Below are positions 17,796 to 26,205 of a DNA stretch of 64,000 bases, one piece after another. The notes below the pieces were generated by a model, which ran no database searches, was not told the origin of the DNA, and saw only the letters and a list, made by a program, of their open reading frames with translations. A program made the position numbers and the translations under genes. Source of the DNA: Burkholderiales bacterium 8X (GTDB taxonomy: Bacteria > Pseudomonadota > Gammaproteobacteria > Burkholderiales > Burkholderiaceae_C); the NCBI GenBank assembly GCA_902506565.1, contig LR732703.1, forward strand, positions 3,950,256 through 4,014,255, given 5' to 3'. The stretch's first letter is position 1; the number at the start of each line of letters is the position of its first letter.

Positions 17796-19343
17796 CTATT
17801 TCAAACGCTTTAGAAGGCCTGCGGTCGATGCGTCGAGACCCTGCGTGTCGCCCGAGGCCAGGCGGCCCTCGAGGTCCTTCGCCAGCACCTTGCCCAGCTC
17901 GACTCCCCATTGGTCGAAGCTGTTGATGCCCCACAGCGCGCCGCTGGTGAACACGCGATGCTCGTAAAGGGCGATGAAGGCACCCAGGGCAGCCGGCGTG
18001 AGCTGGTCGAACACGAAGAAGCTGCTCGGCCGGTTGCCCGGGAAGTTGCGATGGCCGCCGGCATCGGCCTGGCCGACCATCAAGGCCTGCGCCTGTGCCA
18101 GCGCATTGGCCAGGAGCTTGGCGTGATGGCCGTCCAGTTGGTGCGAAGGATCGCGCACGGCGATGAACTCGAGGGGTACCACGTCGGTACCCTGGTGCAG
18201 CATCTGGAAGTACGCGTGCTGGCCGTTGGTGCCCGGTTCGCCCCACAGCACCGGCGAGGTTCCGAAGCCGAGCGTGCTACCGGCAACATCCACCTGCTTG
18301 CCGTTGCTCTCCATCTCGAGTTGTTGCAGGTAGGCGGGAAGCCGTTGCAGCGCGCTGTGGTACGGCGCGATACCGCGGCTCGAGAAGCCGTGGAAGTTGC
18401 GATACCAGACGTCCAGCAGCGCAAGCCGCACCGGCAGGTTCTGGTCGAGCGGCGCAGTGCGGAAGTGCTCGTCCATCTCGTGGGCGCCGGCAAGCAAAGC
18501 CCGGAAACCGTCGGCGCCGATCGCGAGCGCGATGGACAAGCCGATCGCCGACCAGAGCGAATAGCGGCCGCCGACCCAGTCCCAGAAGCCGAAGGTGGTG
18601 TCGATGCCGAAGGCCTTGGCGGCCTCGACGTTGGTGGTGAGCGCCGCGAAATGCCGTGCCACATCGACGCTGCCGGAGCGCTCGAACCATTGCTTGGCCG
18701 AGCGCGCGTTGGTCATCGTCTCGGCGGTGGTGAAGGTCTTGGAAGCGACGATGAACAGGGTGTGCTCGGGCGCCAGGTCACGCAACACGCCGTCGAGTTC
18801 GTGGCCGTCCACGTTCGAGACGAAATGAAAGCGCTTGCCGGGCGCCACGTACGGCGCCAACGCGCGCACCACCATCTGCGGACCCAGGTCGGAGCCGCCG
18901 ATGCCGATGTTCACCACGTCGGTGATGGTGTGGTCGGCGCGTACCGCCTCGGCATAGGCGAGCATCGCGTCGAGCGTGGCATGCACGTCTCGCAATGCCG
19001 GCTGCAGCGCGGCCGGCACCTCGGCGTCGGCCGGTGTTCGCAGCAGCGTGTGCAGCACGGCGCGGTCCTCGGTGGCGTTGATGTGCTCGCCGGCGAACAT
19101 CGCATCGCGATGGGCTTCCAAGCCGCATTCGCGCGCAAGGTCCAGCAGCATCGATTCGACTTCGCGATCCCAGAGGTTCTTCGAAAGATCGGCAAAGAGC
19201 TGCGGCGCCGGCTGGCTGAATGCGTCGAAGCGGGATGCGTCTTCTGCGAAGGCTTGCCGGAGGTCGAAGCGCCTGCCGCCCTGCTCGAACCGTTCGCCGA
19301 GCCGTGTCCAGGCTGCCGTACGGTCGCAACGGGTGGTCTTCAT
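17796..19343 (-). CDS. pgi: Glucose-6-phosphate isomerase
   Basis: A 515-residue cytoplasmic enzyme that interconverts glucose-6-phosphate and fructose-6-phosphate. Signature blocks are IGGSDLGPQMV (about residue 149), VASKTFTTAETM, ESNGKQ, GTNGQHAYFQMLHQGT with the catalytic His, and QWGVELGK with the catalytic Lys near the C-terminus. The start codon overlaps the tal stop (ATGA), so pgi is translated from the tal message. The pairing tal-pgi is frequent in Burkholderiales and links the pentose phosphate pathway to hexose metabolism. A small hairpin (17768-17785) follows the stop but has no U tract. Confidence 0.97.
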   Translation of the reverse strand: MKTTRCDRTAAWTRLGERFEQGGRRFDLRQAFAEDASRFDAFSQPAPQLFADLSKNLWDREVESMLLDLARECGLEAHRDAMFAGEHINATEDRAVLHTLLRTPADAEVPAALQPALRDVHATLDAMLAYAEAVRADHTITDVVNIGIGGSDLGPQMVVRALAPYVAPGKRFHFVSNVDGHELDGVLRDLAPEHTLFIVASKTFTTAETMTNARSAKQWFERSGSVDVARHFAALTTNVEAAKAFGIDTTFGFWDWVGGRYSLWSAIGLSIALAIGADGFRALLAGAHEMDEHFRTAPLDQNLPVRLALLDVWYRNFHGFSSRGIAPYHSALQRLPAYLQQLEMESNGKQVDVAGSTLGFGTSPVLWGEPGTNGQHAYFQMLHQGTDVVPLEFIAVRDPSHQLDGHHAKLLANALAQAQALMVGQADAGGHRNFPGNRPSSFFVFDQLTPAALGAFIALYEHRVFTSGALWGINSFDQWGVELGKVLAKDLEGRLASGDTQGLDASTAGLLKRLK

Positions 19344-20293
19344 GCGGACTCCTCCATCAGGCGCTCGAGCTTCGAGGCATCTGCGGCGAAGGCGCGAATG
19401 CCCTCGGCCAGCTTCTCGGTGGCCATCGCGTCCTCGTTCAGGGCGTAGCGAAAGGCCGGCTCGTCGAGCGACACGACGGGAAGGTCGAGGTCGCGGGAAG
19501 CGGCAGCATCCAGTGCGCGGGTCAACGGCGTCTCGCTCGAAGCCAGCTCGGCGAGAAGCTCGGGGCTGATGGTGAGCAGGTCGCAGCCCGCGAGCGCCGC
19601 GATCTGGCCGACATTGCGGAAGCTCGCGCCCATCACCTCGGTCTCGATGCCGTGCTTCTTGTAGTAGTCGAAGATCTGGCGTACCGATTGCACGCCGGGA
19701 TCATTCGCGGCGGCGCGCTCCGCCTCGTTCCATCCCGATCCCGCAGCCTTCTTGTGCCAGTCGTAGATGCGCCCGACGAAGGGCGAGATCAGCTTGACGC
19801 CGGCTGCGCCGCAGGCCACCGCCTGGGCAAAGGAAAAGAGCAGGGTGAGGTTGGTATGGATGCCCTGCCCTTCGAGTCGCCTGGCAGCCTCGATGCCTTC
19901 CCAGGTGGCCGCGATCTTGATCAACACGCGCTTCTCGACGTCGATTCCCTCCGCCCGGTACAGCGACACGATTCGTTCGGCGCGGGCGACCGTGGCGGCC
20001 GTGTCGAAGCTCGAACGGGCATCGACCTCGGTGGACACGCGACCCGGAATGATCGACAGGATCTCCCTGCCGAAGCGCACCAGGAGCCGATCGATCACCT
20101 CGTCGGTCGATCGGCCGCGGTGGGTGCGCACGGCCTCGTCGAGCAAGGGGCGGTATTCGGGCTTCTGCACCGCCTTGAGGATCAACGAGGGATTGGTGGT
20201 CGCGTCTTGGGGCTTGAACTGCGCCAGCTGGCGGAAGTCGCCGGTATCGGCAACCACGGTGGTCCATTGGCGGAGGGCGTCGAGTTGATTCAT
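19340..20293 (-). CDS. tal: Transaldolase
   Basis: A 317-residue class I transaldolase (TalB-like length) moving a three-carbon dihydroxyacetone unit between sugar phosphates. The Schiff-base lysine is K126 in RVLIKIAATWEG, and the N-terminal FKPQDATTNPSLILKA and middle TLLFSFAQA blocks are diagnostic. It is the first gene of the tal-pgi pair, overlapping pgi by 4 bp, and is divergent from the lipocalin gene across about 100 bp. Confidence 0.97.
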   Translation of the reverse strand: MNQLDALRQWTTVVADTGDFRQLAQFKPQDATTNPSLILKAVQKPEYRPLLDEAVRTHRGRSTDEVIDRLLVRFGREILSIIPGRVSTEVDARSSFDTAATVARAERIVSLYRAEGIDVEKRVLIKIAATWEGIEAARRLEGQGIHTNLTLLFSFAQAVACGAAGVKLISPFVGRIYDWHKKAAGSGWNEAERAAANDPGVQSVRQIFDYYKKHGIETEVMGASFRNVGQIAALAGCDLLTISPELLAELASSETPLTRALDAAASRDLDLPVVSLDEPAFRYALNEDAMATEKLAEGIRAFAADASKLERLMEESA

Positions 20294-20394
20294 GCGCGGA
20301 TTATCCGGCGCGCCAACTACAGCGCGTGTGGTCGAAGGCTGACGATCGGCGGGGTTTCCGGGGTCTAGGGTGGCAAGCCAACCTGGAGGATTTC

Positions 20395-21096
20395 ATGTCC
20401 CATCATTCACCGCGCCAATCACCACGCGATCCGAGGTCCTCTCACGAACCTCGTCCCGAATCGGGCTTCGACGACCGCGCCACCAGCGCCTCGATCTTCA
20501 CGCTGGCCACCGCCTTCTTCATCGGCGGTGCTTTGACGATGCTGGCGCTGGGTTCGGCACGAACCGCGCGCGCGCAGCCGGCCGGCCCCGCGGACGGTGC
20601 ACCGCTGATGCGGGCTCCCTTGCAGGTGGTGGCCCCGGTCGACCTCCAGCGTTATGTCGGCCTCTGGCACGAGCAGGCTCGGCTGCCCAACCGGTTCCAG
20701 CGGAAATGCACCGGACCGGTCACCGCCGAATATGCCCTGAAGCCCGACGGCCAGATCGAGGTTCGCAACCGCTGCATCTTGTCGGACGGCAGCTTCGATG
20801 AGTCCATCGGCGCGGCGCGCGTGGTGCCGGTTGCCGGGCAGCCGGGCGCTGGCCGCCTGCAGGTGCGTTTCGCGCCCGAATGGCTCAGCTGGCTGCCGGC
20901 AGTCTGGGGCGAGTACTGGATCCTCAAGCTCGATCGCGACTATCAGGTGGCGCTGGTCGGCACGCCGAATCGCAGGTTCCTGTGGGTGCTGTCGCGAGCG
21001 CCGAAGCTCGACGCGGCCGCGCTGCAGGCCGAACTCGACTACGCCCGCACGCTGGGCTTCGATGTCGATCAAGTGGAGTTGAGCGGCGCCAAGTAG
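20395..21096 (+). CDS. Lipocalin (Blc family), membrane-anchored or exported
   Basis: A 233-residue protein. Residues about 70-225 form a lipocalin: the first conserved region is YVGLWHEQARLPNRFQ (G-x-W), the second is YWILKLDRDYQVALVGTPNRRFLWVLSR, both typical of bacterial Blc. Such proteins bind lysophospholipids or other hydrophobic ligands in the envelope. Unlike E. coli Blc there is no lipobox cysteine. Instead a polar, basic 30-residue leader precedes one hydrophobic segment (IFTLATAFFIGGALTMLALG), which could be a long signal peptide or a membrane anchor. The start was set at the ATG with a GGAGGA ribosome site. The 3' end overlaps the convergent HAD gene by 28 bp. Confidence 0.85.
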   Translation: MSHHSPRQSPRDPRSSHEPRPESGFDDRATSASIFTLATAFFIGGALTMLALGSARTARAQPAGPADGAPLMRAPLQVVAPVDLQRYVGLWHEQARLPNRFQRKCTGPVTAEYALKPDGQIEVRNRCILSDGSFDESIGAARVVPVAGQPGAGRLQVRFAPEWLSWLPAVWGEYWILKLDRDYQVALVGTPNRRFLWVLSRAPKLDAAALQAELDYARTLGFDVDQVELSGAK

Positions 21097-21704
21097 TCGT
21101 CGAGTTCCGCCGCCAGCCGGCTCGGAGCGGTGCAGTGGATCGCATGCCACCCCAGGGCGCGGGCCGCCTCCACGTTGACCAGCGTGTCGTCGATGAACAC
21201 CGTCTTGCCGGCAACGAGCGAATGACGGTCGGCGAGCAGCTGGTAGATCTCGGGCTGCGGCTTGATCATCCGGACATCGCCCGAGAAGATGCCACCGTCG
21301 AACCAGTCGAACATCCGGTGCCGCTCTTCGAGCGCCCGCGCATACGGCGACGGCATGTTCGACAGGTAATAAAGCTTGAGCGGCGCGCCGGCGTCCCGAC
21401 GCCGGCGCAAGGTGTCGAGCAACTCGACGCTGCTGTCGATCGGCGCCAGCCGCTCGCCCATGGGCGCGAGCACGTCGTCCAGCCGCTCGGCCGGTAGCGA
21501 AAGCCGAAGCGCCATTCGGCCGATCGCTTCATCGAGGCTGTGCGTGCCGCGGTCGAAGCCGGCCCAGTCCTCGTGATGGAACATCTGGCTGGCCAATGCA
21601 TGCGCGGCCTCGGCGGTCGGTGCGTGGTGCGCGAAATGCTGCCGGACCAACGCCACCGGCTCCCAGGTGAAAACCACCGCGCCCAGGTCGAAGACGATAT
21701 TCAT
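21069..21704 (-). CDS. HAD-superfamily phosphatase, YihX-like
   Basis: A 211-residue haloacid dehalogenase-type hydrolase. Motif I is FDLGAVV with nucleophile D6; the Asp usually found two residues later is Gly, as in YihX, the E. coli alpha-glucose-1-phosphate phosphatase. Motif II is YYLSNMP, the motif III Lys is in MIKPQPEIY and motif IV is FIDDTLVNV. The start overlaps the stop of the ABC ATPase (ATGA), so it belongs to the transporter operon. Given the sugar-phosphate genes around it, a sugar phosphatase role is plausible but is inference. Confidence 0.85.
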   Translation of the reverse strand: MNIVFDLGAVVFTWEPVALVRQHFAHHAPTAEAAHALASQMFHHEDWAGFDRGTHSLDEAIGRMALRLSLPAERLDDVLAPMGERLAPIDSSVELLDTLRRRRDAGAPLKLYYLSNMPSPYARALEERHRMFDWFDGGIFSGDVRMIKPQPEIYQLLADRHSLVAGKTVFIDDTLVNVEAARALGWHAIHCTAPSRLAAELDDYLAPLNST

Positions 21705-22750
21705 GCGAGTGTTGCAGGCACCACCGAGACGCCGTAGCTGGACAGGGCCAGCGTGGTTTGCGCGCCCGGCGGCAAAGGCCGCGAGAGGTCGGTCGAGACG
21801 ACGAAGACCGTGCCGAGCACGGTGTCGAACACATATTCGTAGAAGTTGCCGAGGTAGGCCGACTTGCGCAGCTGCGCCGACAGCCCCACCGCGGCGCCGA
21901 GCTGCCAGGCCTCGGGGCGCACCGCCACCTTCACCACGCCCGGCGGCACCGCATGGCGCGGCGTCAGGGTGAGCGGGCCGAGCTGCACCCGGCCATCGGG
22001 CTGGGCGACCCCGGGGAAAACCAGCGCCTCGCCCATGAAGCCGGCGACGAATTCGCTCTCGGGGCTGGCGTAGAGCTGTTCGGGCGTCCCTCGCTGCGCA
22101 ATCTCGCCCTGGTTCATGACGATGATCTGGTCGCTGACCGCCAAGGCCTCGCTCTGGTCGTGCGTGACATACGCCACCGTGAGTTCGAGCCGCTGCTGGA
22201 GCGTGCGGATCTCTTGCCGCATCTCGCGGCGCAGCCGCGCGTCGAGATTGGACAGCGGCTCGTCGAACAGCAGCACGTCGGGTTCGAGCACCAGCGCACG
22301 CGCCAGCGCCACCCGCTGCTGCTGCCCGCCGGAGAGTTCGCTCGGCAGGCGCTGGTCGAAGCCGACCAGGCCGACGCCGCGCAAGGCCTCTCGCGCCCGG
22401 TCCGCTGCCTCGGGCTTCTTGATGCCGCTCATGCGCAAGCCATAGCTCACGTTGTCGACCACGTTCATGTGTGGGAAGAGCGCATAGCTCTGGAACATCA
22501 TGCTCACGTTGCGCTCGGCCGGGCCGAGGGTCGTGACGTCGCGCCCGCCCATGAGGATGGTGCCGGAACTCGGCGACTCCAGCCCCGCGATCATGCGAAG
22601 CGTGGTGGTCTTGCCGCAGCCCGACGGACCGAGGATGGTGGTCAGCGTCCCGACCGGCACCTCGAAGCTGATGCCCTTGACCGCGAGCGGAGCGGCCGGG
22701 TCGTCGCCATAGCGCTTGCTGACGTTGCGGAATTCGATGCCGTTGCTCAT
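21701..22750 (-). CDS. ABC importer ATPase, AfuC/FbpC-like
   Basis: A 349-residue nucleotide-binding subunit of the PotA/FbpC class. Walker A is GPSGCGKTT (about residue 40), the signature is LSGGQQQR, Walker B is VLLFDEPLSNLD, and a TOBE-type C-terminal region follows from about residue 240. It would energise uptake through the permease encoded directly upstream. Homologs are usually labelled ferric iron transport ATPases, but the same family serves the hexose-phosphate importer AfuABC. It overlaps the HAD phosphatase by 4 bp and starts about 34 bp after the permease stop. Confidence 0.88.
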   Translation of the reverse strand: MSNGIEFRNVSKRYGDDPAAPLAVKGISFEVPVGTLTTILGPSGCGKTTTLRMIAGLESPSSGTILMGGRDVTTLGPAERNVSMMFQSYALFPHMNVVDNVSYGLRMSGIKKPEAADRAREALRGVGLVGFDQRLPSELSGGQQQRVALARALVLEPDVLLFDEPLSNLDARLRREMRQEIRTLQQRLELTVAYVTHDQSEALAVSDQIIVMNQGEIAQRGTPEQLYASPESEFVAGFMGEALVFPGVAQPDGRVQLGPLTLTPRHAVPPGVVKVAVRPEAWQLGAAVGLSAQLRKSAYLGNFYEYVFDTVLGTVFVVSTDLSRPLPPGAQTTLALSSYGVSVVPATLA

Positions 22751-22784
22751 GTTGACCCTTGCTGCCGATCGTAAGGGACGGTGG

Positions 22785-25025
22785 TCAGGGCGCGGCCACC
22801 GTCGCCGCGCCGGTCGGCACGGCCGATGCCGCGGCGCTGCGCCGCCCCAGCTTGCGTTCGCCGACCAGCCACTGGACCAGCGCGATCGCGAGCGACATCA
22901 GCACCATCAGCACCGTGCAGTACGCGAGCGCGATGCCGTAGTCGCCGTTGCCGACCCGGCCGATGATGTACGTGGTGGCGAGCTCGTTCTCGGCCGTCAC
23001 GAGGAAGATGACGGCGCTTACCGTGGTCATGGCACGGACGAAGCTGTAGATGAGCGCCGCCACCAGCGCCGGCTTCAGGAGCGGCAGCACCACCCGGAAC
23101 AGCGTCTGCGAAGTCGACGCACGCAACATCACCGAAGCCTCGTCCAGCGACCGGTCGAGCTGCTTGAAGGCCGCGGTGCCGGCGCGAACGCCGACCGGCA
23201 GGTTCCTGAACATGAAGCACAGCACGATGATGAGCCCGGTGCCGGTGAGTTCGAGCGGCGGCACGTTGAAGGCCAGGATGTAGCTGACGCCGAGCACCGT
23301 GCCCGGAATCGCGAACGCCAGCAGCGCCGCGAATTCGAATGCGCCCTGCCCCTTGAAGTCGTTGCGCGCCAGCAGCCAGGCGATGAGCAAGCCGAGCCCG
23401 GCGGTCAGCGGCGCCGAGATGCCGGCGAGCTTGACGGTGGTGATGAGCGAATTCCACGCGGTGCCGGCCCAGATCAGGCCGAACTGTCCCCACTCCAGCG
23501 CGAAGGCGGTCTTGAAGTGAACAAGGGTCGGCGTGTAGTCGCGGCCCCAGGTCTGGACGAAGCCGCCTGCGAACGCGAAGAGATACACCACCACCGTGAA
23601 GGCGATCCACGGCAAGGCGATGGCATAGACCGCGGTTCGAACCCCGGCCGGCAAGGCCATCGGAAGACCGGCATCGCCCTTGCCGCTCACGGTGGTGTAG
23701 TTCTGCTTGCCGAGCACCGCCCGCTGCAGCGCGAACACCGCCAAGGCGAAAAGCGTCAGCACCCAGGCCAGCGACGCGGCGCGTCCCTGGTCGTACTGCG
23801 CGCCCACGATCGCGAAGAAGATGTCGGTCGACAAGACCGAGAACTGCCCGCCCACCACCACCGGATTGCCGAAGTCCGCGATGCTTTCGATGAACCCGAC
23901 CAGGAAGGCATTGGCGAGCCCCGGCTTCAAGAGCGGCAGGGTCACGGTGCGAAACACCCGCGCCCGGTCGGCCCTCAGCATCTGCGCGGCTTCTTCGAGG
24001 CTCGGCGAGACGCCCTGCACCACGCCGCGCATGATCATGAAGGCGATCGGCGTGAAGGCGAAGAGCTGCGCGACCAGCACGCCGGGCATGCCGTAGAACC
24101 AGCGCGTGGGCTCGATGCCGAAGCTGCTTTCGAGCCACTGGTTGACCACGCCCGCCCGGCCGAAGAGCAGGATGAGGCCGAGCCCCACCACGAAGGGCGG
24201 CGTGATGATCGGCAGCAGGGCCAGTACCCGGAGCGGCCGCTGCCAGCGCCTGCCGCCGCGCTCGGCCATGAGCGCCATCAGGGTGCCGAGGAAGGTGGTT
24301 CCGGTGGCGGTCAGGAGCGCGAGCACCAGCGTGTTCCAGGCAACGCCGCAGCGAACCCCGCCCGCCACGCAGCCGAGGCCCCAGACCCGCTCGGTGCCGA
24401 TGCGCGCCCACAAAGCGGAGATCGACGCCCGGCCGTCCTCGTCGATGAACGCCGCCATCAAGGCCTTGGCGACCGGGTAGGCGATGAAGAGCGCGAGCAA
24501 GGCGCCGCAGCCGACCACCGCACCGGCCACGAACAGATCGCCCTTGAAGAAGCCCCGGCGCGCGAGGCCGAAGGCCGCCAGCAGCACCAGCATCGAGAGC
24601 GCGAGGAAGCCGCCCGCACCGAGGCCGAACTGGTTGACCTGCAGCTCGCCGAAGAACGTGTTGAAGGCCGGCAGGCTCCAGCCGCGGGCGCCGATCAGGA
24701 AACCGCTGGCCGCAAGGCCGACCGCGCCGATGCCGCCCCCGAACAGCAGCAGCCAGCCTTGCGCTCGGCCGGCTCGAAGCATTGCCGAGACAAGGCAGAT
24801 TGCGAGGCCGGCGAGACCGATGAAGAGCCAGCTGCGGCCCTGGTGGATCGCCTGCAAGATGCCGTTGCCGGATTCACCCGCGTCGAACACCTGCGGCAAC
24901 ACCGCATACCAGGCCGTGTCCTGGATCGCATACCAGGGCAGCAAGGCATAGGCAGCAAGGCCCAGCGCGATGCAGGCCCAGATCGGCGTCGCGGTGCGGC
25001 GCCGGGCCGGACTGCTGCGGTGCAT
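22785..25025 (-). CDS. ABC importer permease, two-domain AfuB-like
   Basis: A 746-residue polytopic protein with two fused permease domains, each carrying an EAA coupling loop: EEAAQMLRADRARVFRTVTL in the first half and DEASVMLRASTSQTLFRVVL in the second. About twelve or more helices are visible. Such fused permeases occur in AfuB and related FbpB proteins. The ATG giving MHRSSPARRR was preferred because GAGG precedes it at good spacing; a GTG three codons upstream is possible. It lies between the binding protein and the ATPase in a compact operon. Confidence 0.87.
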   Translation of the reverse strand: MHRSSPARRRTATPIWACIALGLAAYALLPWYAIQDTAWYAVLPQVFDAGESGNGILQAIHQGRSWLFIGLAGLAICLVSAMLRAGRAQGWLLLFGGGIGAVGLAASGFLIGARGWSLPAFNTFFGELQVNQFGLGAGGFLALSMLVLLAAFGLARRGFFKGDLFVAGAVVGCGALLALFIAYPVAKALMAAFIDEDGRASISALWARIGTERVWGLGCVAGGVRCGVAWNTLVLALLTATGTTFLGTLMALMAERGGRRWQRPLRVLALLPIITPPFVVGLGLILLFGRAGVVNQWLESSFGIEPTRWFYGMPGVLVAQLFAFTPIAFMIMRGVVQGVSPSLEEAAQMLRADRARVFRTVTLPLLKPGLANAFLVGFIESIADFGNPVVVGGQFSVLSTDIFFAIVGAQYDQGRAASLAWVLTLFALAVFALQRAVLGKQNYTTVSGKGDAGLPMALPAGVRTAVYAIALPWIAFTVVVYLFAFAGGFVQTWGRDYTPTLVHFKTAFALEWGQFGLIWAGTAWNSLITTVKLAGISAPLTAGLGLLIAWLLARNDFKGQGAFEFAALLAFAIPGTVLGVSYILAFNVPPLELTGTGLIIVLCFMFRNLPVGVRAGTAAFKQLDRSLDEASVMLRASTSQTLFRVVLPLLKPALVAALIYSFVRAMTTVSAVIFLVTAENELATTYIIGRVGNGDYGIALAYCTVLMVLMSLAIALVQWLVGERKLGRRSAAASAVPTGAATVAAP

Positions 25026-25045
25026 GGCCCTCACCTCGACTCACC

Positions 25046-26056
25046 TCAGCGCGGCAGCGAGTTGACGTCCTTTTCCCAACGGGCGATCAATCGCCGGCGC
25101 TCGGCGCTCGCACCGTACTTCGCGTAGTCGTAGTCGATGAACTTGATCTTCTTGAAGTCCGGAATGCGGGGGTCGAGCTTGGCGGTCGTGTTGCTCGGCA
25201 ACTGGAACTGCTTGTTGGCGGCACCGAGTTCCTGTGCCGAAGGGGTCAATGCCCATTCGTAGAACTTCTTGGCGGCATCGAGGTTGCGCGCGCCCTTGAT
25301 GATGCTCATCGAGCCGATCTCGGCGCCGGTTCCGTCGGCCGGGGTGATGGTCTCGACCGGGAAGCCCTGCATCTTTTCGCCCGGGCCGTCGTGCACGAAG
25401 CTGATCGAGACCGCGGTCTCGCCGCGCGCGACCGCCTTGATCGGGCCGGTGCCGGAGCGGGTGTACTGGCCGACGTTCTTGTGCAGCGCCTTGAGATACT
25501 CGTAGGCCTTGTCCTCGCCCATGAGCTGCACCAGCGTCGCGATCATGGTGTAGGCGGTGCCGCTCGAAGCCGGGTTGGCGACCTGGATGTCGCCCTTGTA
25601 CTCCGGCTTGAGCAGGTCGGCCCAGGTCTTGGGCACGGCGAGCTTCTTCTTGCCGAGCAGCTCGGGGTTGTAGCCGAAGCCGAGCGGCCCGGAGTAGATG
25701 CCCACGGTCTTGTAGCCGGACTGCTTGGCCTGCTGCTGCGCCCAGGTGTGCAGCTGCGGCAGGCTCGGCGACTTGTATTCGAGCGTCAGGCCCTGCTCGG
25801 CCGCCTGCAGGTGCGGGTCGCCGGTGCCGCCGAACCAGACGTCGGTCTTGGGGTTGTCCTTCTCGGCGATCAGCTGGGCCAGCGCCTCGCCGGAGCCCTT
25901 GAGCGACATGTTGATCTTGACGCCGGTGGTGCGCGCATAGACGGTCGAGATGACGTTGCACCATTCGGCCTGCACCGAGCAGATGACGTTGACGGTCTGT
26001 GCGGATGCGGCGCCGGCGGATCCGGCGACGATGGCGGCCAGCAATAGCTTCTTCAT
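25046..26056 (-). CDS. Periplasmic binding protein, AfuA-like (probable hexose-phosphate)
   Basis: A 336-residue solute-binding protein with a signal peptide cut near ASA-Q. It reads VNVICSVQAEWCNVIST, then TDVWFGGTGDPHLQAAEQGL, the arrangement of AfuA-type proteins commonly annotated as iron-binding. The paired tyrosines that hold iron in FbpA are not seen. Instead residues H222-D223 (FVHDGPG) and E246 (AEIGSM) have the same spacing as the sugar-phosphate ligands His205-Asp206 and Glu229 that I recall for Actinobacillus AfuA. This favours glucose-6-P or fructose-6-P as ligand. The start was set at MKKLLLAAIV after a GAGGAA ribosome site. It is divergent from zwf. Confidence 0.82.
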   Translation of the reverse strand: MKKLLLAAIVAGSAGAASAQTVNVICSVQAEWCNVISTVYARTTGVKINMSLKGSGEALAQLIAEKDNPKTDVWFGGTGDPHLQAAEQGLTLEYKSPSLPQLHTWAQQQAKQSGYKTVGIYSGPLGFGYNPELLGKKKLAVPKTWADLLKPEYKGDIQVANPASSGTAYTMIATLVQLMGEDKAYEYLKALHKNVGQYTRSGTGPIKAVARGETAVSISFVHDGPGEKMQGFPVETITPADGTGAEIGSMSIIKGARNLDAAKKFYEWALTPSAQELGAANKQFQLPSNTTAKLDPRIPDFKKIKFIDYDYAKYGASAERRRLIARWEKDVNSLPR

Positions 26057-26132
26057 GTTGTGTTCCTCGGCGAAAGAAAAAGGCCCGCGCGGGGCCGCGT
26101 CCAGCTTAGCGCGGGCGGCGGGTCGCGCCGAT

Positions 26133-26146
26133 TGGTACAAGTACCA
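26133..26146. promoter_or_regulatory. 14-bp palindrome between afuA-like gene and zwf
   Basis: TGGTACAAGTACCA is a perfect inverted repeat, extended to ATTGGTAC..GTACCATT. It resembles GntR-family operators of the TGGT-N-ACCA type and sits 60 bp before zwf and 77 bp before the binding-protein start, so one regulator could control both. Confidence 0.5.
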
Positions 26147-26205
26147 TTCGTTGGCAGGGTTCATGCTCATGCATCGACCACCGACCCCCCGATCAGGATT
26201 TTTCG

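Noticed and set aside
22716..25127. Long plus-strand open frame opposite the AfuB-like permease
   Set aside because: The translation is charged and repetitive with no domain; the minus-strand permease has clear EAA motifs.
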